A stretch of 63,441 bases of DNA from Flavobacteriales bacterium (lineage in GTDB: Bacteria; Bacteroidota; Bacteroidia; UBA10329), in the NCBI GenBank assembly GCA_021741075.1, contig JAIOYO010000019.1, forward strand, positions 1-63,441. The letters run 5' to 3'. Numbering within the stretch: position 1 is the first letter of the stretch; every line of letters begins with the position of its first letter. Below the pieces are notes generated by a model. That model was not told where the DNA came from and made no database searches. It saw nothing but the letters and a program-made list of their open reading frames with translations. The position numbers and the translations under genes were made by a program. Below are positions 54,275-62,857 of the stretch, piece by piece.

Positions 54275-56485
54275 ATGAATAAATTCATTCTGCTTGCGCT
54301 TATGCAAGCACTCATTATATTGAATGTCCGAGGGCAATCGTTGCACGGACACGTCCACGAAAAGGATGAAAGCGGACACCTTCCGCTTATTGGAGCCAGC
54401 GTTTTTTGGCTCGGAACAACCATCGGTTCGGCAACCGATGTTAATGGTGAATTCACCATCGCTGCGCCTGAAAAACTTCCTGCCAAACTGGTGGCGAGTT
54501 TTGTCGGCTTCACTTCTGACACCATTTTGGTGAAAAACGCCAAAAAGGAGATTGAAGTTCATCTGAAACAATCTATTCAATTAGGTGAAGTAACCGTATC
54601 TGAACGCCAAGCTGGAAGCAGTTTCAAATTACTAGATCCAGTTATTGCCGAAAACATCAGTAGCCACGAACTGGGCAAAGCGGCCTGTTGCAATCTTTCG
54701 GAAAGCTTTGAGACCAACGCTTCTGTCGATGTGGTGCTGACTGATGCGGTTTCGGGTGCTAAGAAGATTCAAATGTTGGGTTTAGATGGTGTTTACACAC
54801 AGATCCAAGCTGAGAATGTCCCGCTCATTCGTGGACTTGCCTCTAACTACGGAATGGGATTCGTTCCGGGAACTTGGATTGAGAGCATTCAGATTATCAA
54901 AGGCCCGGGTTCAGTTTCAAATGGTTATGAAAGCATGGTCGGACAGATTAATCTGGAATATTTCAAACCATCACAAGCACCAAAATTGTTCGTCAACGTG
55001 TATGGAAATACGGGTGGACGATTGGAAGCGAACATTCAATCTGGTTATGTTTTCAACGAAAAATGGGGCATGAACATTAATGCACATGCAAGTGCAATAC
55101 TTCGTGAGAACGACATGAATCACGATCATTTTCTGGATGTGCCACGTTCGCAGCAATACAATCTGTTCAATAGATGGATTTATGCCTATAAGAACTTCGA
55201 GTTTCAGATTGCTGCACACGGGATTTATGACGATAAGATCGGTGGTCAGGTCGGCTTCAAACCAGAGCAAGGCATCAGTACTAACCTTCCGTACGGCATC
55301 CGCATTACGAATCGTGTGGCAAACGTGCATACCAAAACAGGCTACATCGTTCCAACTGCTAATGATATGAGCGTGGCGCTCATCACCAATTGGCGCTATC
55401 ACGACCAGCATTCCTACTTCGGATTTAAGACCTACGATGGTGTTCAGAAAACTGTCAACACCAACTTCATCACATTGAAAGGTTGGAATTCGGACAAGCA
55501 CAGATTGAAGGCCGGAGTTTCGTTCAACTACGACAATTTTGCTGAGGCTTTTAGCGACAGCGCTTTCGGCCGCGAGGAGTTGGTGCCCGGTGCTTACGCG
55601 GAATACACCTTCAGCATCAAAGAGAAATTCTCGGTTGTGGGCGGATTCCGAACAGATTACAATTCGAAATTCGGATGGTTCTACACGCCACGGCTTCACC
55701 TCAAATACAATCCGTCAGACAAAACCGTGCTGAGATTGACTGGAGGACGAGGCTATCGAACTTCGAATGTTTTTGCAGAGAATAGTTCGCTAATGGCGAG
55801 TTCTCGTGTAGTGAACGTGCTCGAGTCCTTGAATCCCGAGGTTTCGTGGAATTACGGAGTGAGTGCTTCGCATCAGTTCAGCGTATTTGGCAAACCTACT
55901 TCTATATACACGAGCTTTTACCGAACAGATTTTGAAAATCAAGTAATCGTTGACCTCGATGCCGGGGCGCAGACCATCCATGTTTACAATCTGCGCGGAG
56001 CTTCTTATTCGAACAGTTTGCAAAGCGAAGTAAGCTACGAACCTGTTAAACGCTTTGAGGTGAAAATTGCCTACAAATGGAACGATGTAAGATTGAACAC
56101 GGGTGGGCAAATGCGAAGCAAAGCCTTGTTGGCCCAACATAAATTTCTCACCACGCTCAGCTATGCCACCAACTTCAACAAGTGGCAATTCGACCTTAAC
56201 ATGACCGTGAACGGTCCTTCTCGAATTCCTTCAACCGCAACCAATCCCGAGGAATATCGATTGGCCAAATCCTCGCCTTGGTTTGTGATGCTTAACTTGC
56301 AAGTGACCAAGCGCTTCAAGTGGTTTGAATTGTATGTGGGAGCGGAAAACTTGACAAATTTCAGACAGCAAAATGCCGTCATTGCATCTCACGACCCCTA
56401 CGGCCCATTCTTTGATGCATCGTTGGTCTGGGGTTCGGCTATGGGAATCAATCCTTACATGGGAATACGTTATACATTGAAGTAA
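54275..56485 (+). CDS. TonB-dependent outer-membrane receptor (metal-associated type)
   Basis: 736 residues. Signal peptide 1-20, then a carboxypeptidase-regulatory-like domain (about 22-105: GHVHEKDESG, LIGASVFWLGTTIGSATDVNGEF), plug domain (about 115-230: GKAACCNLSESFETNASVDV, MLGLDGVYTQIQ, IQIIKGPGSVSNG) and a 22-strand barrel ending GINPYMGIRYTL with a terminal K. The CC in the plug and the neighbours (Cys-rich protein and HMA protein) point to copper or another soft metal rather than a sugar. No SusD partner is present. Confidence 0.92.
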   Translation: MNKFILLALMQALIILNVRGQSLHGHVHEKDESGHLPLIGASVFWLGTTIGSATDVNGEFTIAAPEKLPAKLVASFVGFTSDTILVKNAKKEIEVHLKQSIQLGEVTVSERQAGSSFKLLDPVIAENISSHELGKAACCNLSESFETNASVDVVLTDAVSGAKKIQMLGLDGVYTQIQAENVPLIRGLASNYGMGFVPGTWIESIQIIKGPGSVSNGYESMVGQINLEYFKPSQAPKLFVNVYGNTGGRLEANIQSGYVFNEKWGMNINAHASAILRENDMNHDHFLDVPRSQQYNLFNRWIYAYKNFEFQIAAHGIYDDKIGGQVGFKPEQGISTNLPYGIRITNRVANVHTKTGYIVPTANDMSVALITNWRYHDQHSYFGFKTYDGVQKTVNTNFITLKGWNSDKHRLKAGVSFNYDNFAEAFSDSAFGREELVPGAYAEYTFSIKEKFSVVGGFRTDYNSKFGWFYTPRLHLKYNPSDKTVLRLTGGRGYRTSNVFAENSSLMASSRVVNVLESLNPEVSWNYGVSASHQFSVFGKPTSIYTSFYRTDFENQVIVDLDAGAQTIHVYNLRGASYSNSLQSEVSYEPVKRFEVKIAYKWNDVRLNTGGQMRSKALLAQHKFLTTLSYATNFNKWQFDLNMTVNGPSRIPSTATNPEEYRLAKSSPWFVMLNLQVTKRFKWFELYVGAENLTNFRQQNAVIASHDPYGPFFDASLVWGSAMGINPYMGIRYTLK

Positions 56486-56538
56486 TATCGAAAACGGGGA
56501 AACGAAAAACGGGGTTCACAAACAAAACTTTAACAAGA

Positions 56539-56871
56539 ATGAAAAAAGCACTTTTAATCATGATAGCCGCGCTAAGCATGAACGTAGCGTTGGCGCAAAA
56601 AAGCATCGAAACGGTTGAAATTAAAACATCATCTGTATGCGACATGTGCAAGGAAACCATCGAGAAACAATTGGCTTTCACAAAAGGCGTAACAGCAGCA
56701 CAGTTAAATGTAAAAACCGGAATTGCGACCGTTAGTTATAAGACCAATCGGACAACCATCGAAGATATTCGAACAGCCATCAACGAAGTTGGCTACGATG
56801 CGGATGACAGTCCAGCCACCAAAGAGGCCTACGATAATCTTCATGGCTGTTGCAAGAAGGATTCGCATTAA
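56539..56871 (+). CDS. Periplasmic heavy-metal-associated (HMA) domain protein
   Basis: 110 residues. A signal peptide (KKALLIMIAALSMNVALAQ) precedes one HMA ferredoxin-like fold with metal site Cys34-Asp-Met-Cys37 (canonical GMTCxxC varied) and the hydrophobic strands VTAAQLNVKTGIATVSY. Extra putative ligands Cys104-Cys105 and His110 lie at the C-terminus. It is exported, unlike cytosolic CopZ. Third gene of the metal operon and probably hands metal to or from the receptor. Confidence 0.9.
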   Translation: MKKALLIMIAALSMNVALAQKSIETVEIKTSSVCDMCKETIEKQLAFTKGVTAAQLNVKTGIATVSYKTNRTTIEDIRTAINEVGYDADDSPATKEAYDNLHGCCKKDSH

Positions 56872-56880
56872 AGGCATAGT

Positions 56881-56888
56881 TACTTTTG
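56881..56888 (+). promoter_or_regulatory. -7 box for purN
   Basis: TACTTTTG is an exact TAnnTTTG match that ends four bases before the purN ATG, so the transcript from it would be leaderless or start inside the codon region. Confidence 0.4.
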
Positions 56889-56892
56889 CGGC

Positions 56893-57462
56893 ATGCAACG
56901 AATCGCCATTTTCGCTTCAGGCGCGGGCACAAATGCCGCAAGAATCATTGAACATTTCAAGGGACATCCGAGCATCGCGGTGTCCCTTGTTGTTTCCAAT
57001 AAAGCTAATGCTCCTGTTCTAGAGAAGGCGAGAAAAGAGGGCGTGGAAACATACACCTTTGGAAGAGATGAGTTCTACGACAGCAATCGAGTTTTAGAGA
57101 AGCTACGAAATCGGAAAATTGACCTCATTGTGCTTGCTGGATTCATGTGGTTGGTGCCTGAGAATCTGGTAAAAACCTACTCAGACCGCATCATCAACGT
57201 TCATCCTGCCCTGCTACCCAAGTTCGGAGGGAAAGGCATGTATGGCATGAACGTGCATAAAGCAGTGAAGGAGGCTGGCGAAACTGAAACTGGAATCACC
57301 ATTCATTTGGTAAATGAAGAGTACGATAAGGGTCGCATTCTTTTTCAGGCAAAATGCGCTGTCAACGAAGAAGATTCGGCTGATTCAATTGCAGCCAAAG
57401 TTCATGCCTTGGAATACGCTAACTTTCCGAACGAAATCGAACGTTTTATAAGCCATCCATGA
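56893..57462 (+). CDS. purN: Phosphoribosylglycinamide formyltransferase
   Basis: 189 residues; transfers formyl from 10-formyl-THF to GAR in purine synthesis. IAIFASGAGTNAARIIEHF binds phosphate, LAGFMWLVP and NVHPALLPKFGG hold the catalytic Asn-His region, and ETGITIHLVNEEYDKGRIL gives the catalytic Asp. Length as usual. It overlaps the next start by four bases (ATGA). Confidence 0.96.
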   Translation: MQRIAIFASGAGTNAARIIEHFKGHPSIAVSLVVSNKANAPVLEKARKEGVETYTFGRDEFYDSNRVLEKLRNRKIDLIVLAGFMWLVPENLVKTYSDRIINVHPALLPKFGGKGMYGMNVHKAVKEAGETETGITIHLVNEEYDKGRILFQAKCAVNEEDSADSIAAKVHALEYANFPNEIERFISHP

Positions 57463-58085
57463 AATTGCTTTTTAGCCTACTGCTGCTGTCCACGGTTCCC
57501 TTCCACGATGGAAATTGGGAGCTGAAAAAAGATAAGGATAACATTAAGGTCTATACCAGACACGTGGAAGGTTCGGGTTTGAAAGCAATCAAGGCTACCA
57601 CCACTTTCAATGCACCGCTCGAAACCTGTGTTGCGGTGCTTCGCGATATTGATCATCTCACCGAGTTGTTTCCAGATACGAAGGTTGCAAAGAAGATTTC
57701 TCAGACCGAGAACGATCAGGTGCATTATTTGGAGATGGATGCGCCATGGCCAGTGACTGATCGTGACGGTGCTTTTTTGCTGGTATATAAATATGACGCG
57801 ACCACCAAGACACTGGTTGTTAATGCTAAAATGGTGCCTGACGCCTGCCCCAAAAAGGATGGCATCATCCGTCTGAGCAAAGGAGGCGGCACTTGGACCT
57901 TCAAGCGGATTGATGCCACACACACGAGTTTAGACTATTACTTCCATGGCGAACCGGGAGGTAGCATTCCTACATTTTTAGCCAATTCGGTGGTGGAGGA
58001 GAATCCGTTGAAAATGCTGACCAATTTCCATGCGCTCGTCAAATTGGAGCGGTATCAAGGCAAGAAGTTCGCCTTCATAAAGTGA
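57459..58085 (+). CDS. START/SRPBCC-domain exported protein
   Basis: 208 residues. An N-terminal signal-like segment (MKLLFSLLLLSTVPFHDG) is followed by a START-type lipid-binding fold: WELKKDKDNIKVYTRHVEGSG, VLRDIDHLTELFPDT, MDAPWPVTDRDGAFLLVY and GGGTWTFKRIDATHTSLDYYFHGEPGG match the pattern of bacterial START proteins. It may carry a lipid in the periplasm. Coupled to purN by the 4-base overlap, with no obvious functional link. Confidence 0.88.
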   Translation: MKLLFSLLLLSTVPFHDGNWELKKDKDNIKVYTRHVEGSGLKAIKATTTFNAPLETCVAVLRDIDHLTELFPDTKVAKKISQTENDQVHYLEMDAPWPVTDRDGAFLLVYKYDATTKTLVVNAKMVPDACPKKDGIIRLSKGGGTWTFKRIDATHTSLDYYFHGEPGGSIPTFLANSVVEENPLKMLTNFHALVKLERYQGKKFAFIK

Positions 58086-58154
58086 GTTTGAGGGGAATCT
58101 CCATCAAATCAAATGGATAGATGCTAGAACAAGATTAGTTAGATTTCTTCTGCT

Positions 58155-59207
58155 TTAATTCCCCTCCAAGATCTTAAACAGCTCGTTCAGCTTTGGGGTG
58201 ATAATGATCTCGGTTCTGCGGTTTTTGGCCCTTGCCTCTTTCGTATCGGCTGCATCAAGCGGCAAGTATTCAGACCGTCCGGCAGCCGTCAATTGTGTTG
58301 GATTGATAGAACTGTTTTCCATCAAAAGCTTGACAATTGACGTGGCCCGCTTAGCAGAAAGATCCCAGTTGTCCGCCACATTTCCGTTGCCGCCAAAAGG
58401 AACATTATCGGTGTGCCCTTCGACCAAAATGCCAACTTCAGGCTGTGTCTGCAACACTTTGCCCAACTTAGTGAGCGCTTCTTTTCCTTTTGAATCTACT
58501 ACCCAACTGCCCGATTTAAACAGTAATTGTTCTTCTAAAGAAACATAGACTTTCCCATTTTTTTGCTCTACCGTTAATCCTTGATCCGCAAAGCCAAGCA
58601 GCGCATTTGCAATATTGTTTTTGAGGGCAACAACCGCGCTATCTTTTCTGGCCAGTACGCCCTCCAAATCGCTGATGCGTTTTGAACGTGCCATCAATTG
58701 CAAGCGTTTATCTTCAACTTCCTCCTTAGACCTGTCCAATTCGGCTCGTGTAGCATCCAAATTTCCTTCGCGATTTGCCAGCGCCAATTCTAGCTTATGT
58801 AGTTGATCCTCCCTAACCTGAATATCCTTGCGGGCATCCTGCAACTCCTTTGTCAATCGTTTCGTGTCATCAGCATTTCCCTCACGCAGTTTGCCCATTT
58901 GGTCGAGCAATTGCTCATAGGTGCTATTCAACTTGTCGTAGTTCGTAGTCATTCGATCTAGGGAAGTCGACATCACTGCGGTATCTTTTCGAAGATGAAT
59001 CAACTGCCGCTCATAATCGGTCATTTTGTTCATCAAATCCGCCTCAGTCGCCTTCAAATCAATATTCTCCGATTTTAATCTGGCTCGTTCCTCCTCTGCC
59101 TTGGCCCGTGCCGAAACCTCATCCTGAAAACGTTTTTCTGCCACGCAAGACGACAAAAGGATAGCTGAAAGCGAAACGAAAAAGATTTTCTTAGAAGTAG
59201 AATACAT
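58155..59207 (-). CDS. OmpA-family peptidoglycan-binding lipoprotein with coiled coil
   Basis: 350 residues. Lipoprotein signal (FFVSLSAILLSS-C) then AEKRFQDEV. Residues about 25-190 form a long charged coiled coil (ARAKAEEERARLKSE onward). The C-terminal OmpA domain has VEGHTDNVPFGG, NWDLSAKRAT, AAGRSEYLPL and KNRRTEIIITP, with the Asp and Arg that bind diaminopimelate. It probably tethers the outer membrane to peptidoglycan and spans the periplasm. Confidence 0.92.
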   Translation of the reverse strand: MYSTSKKIFFVSLSAILLSSCVAEKRFQDEVSARAKAEEERARLKSENIDLKATEADLMNKMTDYERQLIHLRKDTAVMSTSLDRMTTNYDKLNSTYEQLLDQMGKLREGNADDTKRLTKELQDARKDIQVREDQLHKLELALANREGNLDATRAELDRSKEEVEDKRLQLMARSKRISDLEGVLARKDSAVVALKNNIANALLGFADQGLTVEQKNGKVYVSLEEQLLFKSGSWVVDSKGKEALTKLGKVLQTQPEVGILVEGHTDNVPFGGNGNVADNWDLSAKRATSIVKLLMENSSINPTQLTAAGRSEYLPLDAADTKEARAKNRRTEIIITPKLNELFKILEGN

Positions 59208-59229
59208 TACCTGTCCAATTAGATTGGTT

Positions 59230-59237
59230 CAAAGTTA
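59230..59237 (-). promoter_or_regulatory. -7 box for OmpA lipoprotein gene
   Basis: TAACTTTG on the minus strand matches TAnnTTTG, 22 bases before the start codon. Confidence 0.45.
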
Positions 59238-59310
59238 CCCGTGCTCAGGCGGTACACCCGCACAAAACGCCTACATATTCAACATCAAGATGTTCATTTC
59301 TAATTTTTGA

Positions 59311-59495
59311 GCCTGTCCTGAGTTTATCGAAGGGCGTTTCCGCGCGGCTGGCTGGTTGAGCAAGGTCGAAACCAAGAAGCGCGCGGTCGGGTCGTCCGCT
59401 GTATCTTTTCTTTCCCTGCCGTTGCCGGAGCATAATCGAAGGTTAAGAATGAGGGAAAGAAAAGGATGCCGCTTCCACCCCTAACGCACGCAGCC
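59311..59495. repeat. Intergenic repeat element, second copy
   Basis: Inverted relative to the copy at 33937-34055. The end 59311-59341 is identical over 31 bases to 34025-34055. Read on the minus strand the other end is GCGTTAGGGGTGGAAGCGGC, matching the GCGTTAGGG start of the first copy. The interior differs: it holds a large imperfect palindrome around TCTTTTCTTTCCC and GGGAAAGAAAAG (59403-59465), which can pair. It abuts a truncated epimerase stub. The 438-bp interval between the OmpA and cyclase genes holds no other gene. Confidence 0.85.
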
Positions 59496-59507
59496 AGCAA
59501 ACTCAAA

Positions 59508-59582
59508 TCATCGCGCCAGCAATTGCAGAACAAGATTAATTCCAAGAAATCCGGTGCCGCCAGTAACGAATGCTGTTTTCAT
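59508..59582 (-). pseudogene. 5' stub of NAD(P)-dependent epimerase/dehydratase
   Basis: From an ATG, 24 codons read MKTAFVTGGTGFLG and then INLVLQLLAR before a stop. TGGTGFLG is the Rossmann dinucleotide-binding motif (TGxxGxxG) that opens extended short-chain dehydrogenases such as sugar epimerases and dihydroflavonol reductase-like proteins. The remaining ~280 residues are missing and the repeat element begins 12 bases after the stop. A dead fragment, too short to fold. Confidence 0.75.
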
Positions 59583-59645
59583 TGCACTGTTTGATCATGT
59601 TTATCGTCTTGCTAAAGTGCGATTTCTAATTTTACCCAAGCTTAA

Positions 59646-62600
59646 ATGTTGCGTCAAATCCATTTCGCCCTATTCATTCTCCTACTGGTCGCTGGTCAGT
59701 CGGTGGCGCAGCAATACGATTTCAAGCAATTTTCGGTCGAAGAAGGCCTGCCCCGAAGCGGTGTTTATTGCCTTTTAGAAGATAGCCGAGGCTTCTTGTG
59801 GGTTGGAACAGAAGGCGGAGGATTATCTCGTTTTGATGGACGCGAATTTGTAACCTACACCGTTAGTAGCGGCCTGCCCGATAATACCATTCGAGCGTTG
59901 TTCGAAGACCAAGATAGTAATCTGTGGATTGGAACAGATGGTCATGGTGTATGCAGATTTGACGGGCAAACGTTCCATACCTACTCCACCGAAAATGGAT
60001 TGAGCAACGATTATGTTCGGTGCATTACCCAAGGAAAAGATGGCGACATCTGGGTTGGAACTTTCGGTGGCGGAATTAACAGGCTTCATTTCGGAAAAGA
60101 CTCCGATTCAATCACGGTTTTTGGGAAAGATGGTCCGTTGGGAAGCGATGATGTACGCGCTGCCCTTCGCTCTGCCGATGGTGCGCTATGGTTTGGTACA
60201 GATGCAGGTCTTTGCCGTACAGATGGCACCAATTGGAAAACCTACGGAACCAAGGATAGCCTCCCGCACAACCGCGTACTTGTTCTGTTTGAAGATCAAC
60301 AGAAAAACCTCTGGATTGGAACGCAAGAAGGTTTGAGCAAAAAAGTGGGCGAGACCTTCGTCAATTTTGATGATGATGCTGGACTGATTAGCAATCGCGT
60401 GCGCGCCATTGCACAAGACCTGAAAGGCAACATGTGGTTCGGAACTCAGGATGGCATTTCGAGGTTCGATGGGAAAACCTTCGTCTCCTTTACTGAGAAG
60501 AACGGTTTGAGCAATGATCGCATCCGCCACATTACCGCTGACAGAAGCGGAAACCTGTGGTTCGGAACGTACTTCGGAGGCATCTGCCGATTTTCTGGCG
60601 AGCAATTCATCCACTTTACGCAACAAGACGGCATTAGCAGCAATCAGGTTCTTTCGGTATTCAACCAGCAAGATGGTTCTATTCTGCTCGGCACCTTAGA
60701 AGGCGTAACCGCGTTGCGTCCTCAGCCAAATGGCAACTGGGAAATTGAACGTGATCCGGTTGGTTTGTTTTTCTTCAATCAAGCCATAAACGTAATTACT
60801 ACAGCACCTAATGGCCAAATTTGGATTGGAACAAATGCGGGAATTTCGGTTCAATCAGAAGGCCTCACTTCAGAGTTAGAAACAGACGGACTACCATTTC
60901 GAGAAAACGTAAAAGCCCTTTTGATTGAAGACGATGGTTCGTTTTGGGTAGGAACCAATCAGGGCGTTAGTCGATTTAAAAAAACGGATGTGGGGTTTTC
61001 GTTCGACCAATACCACAGCAACCCGAATGTGAACGAAAGTGAAGTCTCTTCCATAACACGCGATGCGGCAGGCAGAATTTGGATTGGCTACATCCGCTCG
61101 CAGCCAGTCATTTTTGAGAATGGCGGATTCTTTATTCCTAAAGTCCCTCCTAGCCTAACAGATATTTCAGCCATGGTGCAAGGTCCGCACGGATTTCTGT
61201 GGATTGCCACCGAGGGCAATGGATTGTTTAGGTATCAGGTTGCGATAGACCAAATCAGCCAATCCGATTTCACTCATTTTGGTATAGAACAAGGGCTTTC
61301 GTCCACGAACCTACGACAACTGCAATTTGATGCAGAAAGAAACCTTTGGGCAGGAACCGCATCAGGTATCGATAATATTCGCCTCAACAACCGAGGAGAA
61401 ATTAAAAGCGTAAAGCACTTTGGCCGTGTAGAAGGCTTCATTGGAACAGAAACAAATGAAAATGCTTCTTGCTTAGATAAAAAAGGGAATCTATGGTTTG
61501 GAACCATACACGGAGCAACACGATACAAGGCAAATGCAGAACCGCCCCGCTTGGTCGAAAACAAGCTTCACATCACCAAAGTATATCTCGAATTTGAAGA
61601 TGTCGATTGGAACACAAGCGCCTATGCCAATGGAATAACTGGCTACTTCGGACTACCAAACGACCTGAATCTTCCGTATGCCCTTAATAGCCTAACGATT
61701 GAGTACAAGGCCATTGACCTTCGAAATCCGGATCAAGTCCGTTATCAATGGAAGTTAGAAGGCTACAGCGATGAATGGTCGATGGTGGAAGACAAGAGCC
61801 ATCATTCATTCACGAATCTTAACCCAAACACCTACACTTTTCTTGTTCGTTCGGTCAATAGCAATGGTGTTTGGAATGAAACTCCTGCCAGTTTTACGTT
61901 TGTAGTCATTCCACCAATTTGGATGAGGTGGTGGTTTATTGCCCTCGGTGTTTTACTGCTTGTGGCAATGGTATTTGTCATTATCAACATTCGCGAGAAG
62001 CGTTACCAAGCCGAAAGACGAAAATTGCAGATAATGGTAGATGATCGCACCAAAGAACTTCGCCACGAAAAAGAGCGTTCGGATGAATTGCTTCTCAATA
62101 TTCTACCGCTAGAAACGGCAGAAGAACTGAAAAAAAACGGCTACGCTTCTGTTCAGCAATACGACATGGTTTCGGTTCTTTTCACCGATTTTGTGGGCTT
62201 CACTAACATCACTGAAGGCATTTCTCACAAAGAGTTGGTGCGTTCTCTGGATGAGCACTTCCGCTTGTTTGATGGCGTAATGGACAAATATGGCATCGAA
62301 AAAATCAAAACCATTGGCGATGCCTATATGGCAGCAGGTGGTATTCCAACCCGTACCATCACCAATCCTATGGCGGTGGTGGCTGCTGGTCTAGAAATGA
62401 TTGATCTCCTAATCAAACTCAATCGAAACAAAGAACTAAAGGGCGAAACCGCTTGGAATCTGCGATTAGGGATTCACACCGGAAGCGTGATTTCTGGCGT
62501 AGTAGGTAAAAACAAATTCGCATTTGATATTTGGGGCGATGCGGTAAATACCGCTGCGCGCATGGAAAGCAGTGGCGAAGTGATGAAAGTGAACATCAGC

Positions 62601-62804
62601 GGTTCGACTTACGAGCTAGTGAAAGATTATTTTGAATGTACTTCTAGAGGAAAAATCAAAGCGAAAAACAAGGGCGAAATTGAAATGTATTTCGTAGAAC
62701 GGCTCAAAGTTGAGTTCAGTGATAACGAAAGTGGATTCATTCCAAATTCAGCTTTTATGAACATCTTGCGTAAGGAAGACGGAAAAATTTCTAGTACCAA
62801 TTAA
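59646..62804 (+). CDS. Adenylate cyclase (class III) with two-component-type propeller sensor
   Basis: 1052 residues. Signal peptide 1-21, then about 14 Reg_prop repeats (each with DxxGxLWIGT-like cores, about 25-650) forming two beta-propellers, a Y_Y_Y domain (about 690-755), one TM helix (about 763-785), a coiled-coil linker (RTKELRHEKERSDELLLNILP) and a class III cyclase domain (about 840-1020). Catalytic residues: metal Asp in FTDFVGF and GDAYMAAGG, Lys in IKTIGD and Asp in FDIWGDAVNTAARM (ATP-selective pair), plus Asn/Arg of NTAARM. The sensor half is that of hybrid two-component systems; here the output is a cyclic nucleotide. Confidence 0.93.
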   Translation: MLRQIHFALFILLLVAGQSVAQQYDFKQFSVEEGLPRSGVYCLLEDSRGFLWVGTEGGGLSRFDGREFVTYTVSSGLPDNTIRALFEDQDSNLWIGTDGHGVCRFDGQTFHTYSTENGLSNDYVRCITQGKDGDIWVGTFGGGINRLHFGKDSDSITVFGKDGPLGSDDVRAALRSADGALWFGTDAGLCRTDGTNWKTYGTKDSLPHNRVLVLFEDQQKNLWIGTQEGLSKKVGETFVNFDDDAGLISNRVRAIAQDLKGNMWFGTQDGISRFDGKTFVSFTEKNGLSNDRIRHITADRSGNLWFGTYFGGICRFSGEQFIHFTQQDGISSNQVLSVFNQQDGSILLGTLEGVTALRPQPNGNWEIERDPVGLFFFNQAINVITTAPNGQIWIGTNAGISVQSEGLTSELETDGLPFRENVKALLIEDDGSFWVGTNQGVSRFKKTDVGFSFDQYHSNPNVNESEVSSITRDAAGRIWIGYIRSQPVIFENGGFFIPKVPPSLTDISAMVQGPHGFLWIATEGNGLFRYQVAIDQISQSDFTHFGIEQGLSSTNLRQLQFDAERNLWAGTASGIDNIRLNNRGEIKSVKHFGRVEGFIGTETNENASCLDKKGNLWFGTIHGATRYKANAEPPRLVENKLHITKVYLEFEDVDWNTSAYANGITGYFGLPNDLNLPYALNSLTIEYKAIDLRNPDQVRYQWKLEGYSDEWSMVEDKSHHSFTNLNPNTYTFLVRSVNSNGVWNETPASFTFVVIPPIWMRWWFIALGVLLLVAMVFVIINIREKRYQAERRKLQIMVDDRTKELRHEKERSDELLLNILPLETAEELKKNGYASVQQYDMVSVLFTDFVGFTNITEGISHKELVRSLDEHFRLFDGVMDKYGIEKIKTIGDAYMAAGGIPTRTITNPMAVVAAGLEMIDLLIKLNRNKELKGETAWNLRLGIHTGSVISGVVGKNKFAFDIWGDAVNTAARMESSGEVMKVNISGSTYELVKDYFECTSRGKIKAKNKGEIEMYFVERLKVEFSDNESGFIPNSAFMNILRKEDGKISSTN

Positions 62805-62857
62805 ACCTTGGCAGTATAATTGAAATCAGACTCACACAAACATATAAAACTATAGAC

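Noticed and set aside
54971..55699. 242-codon minus-strand ORF opposite the TonB receptor
   Set aside because: The translation shows no family motif and it lies wholly antisense to a well-supported gene.
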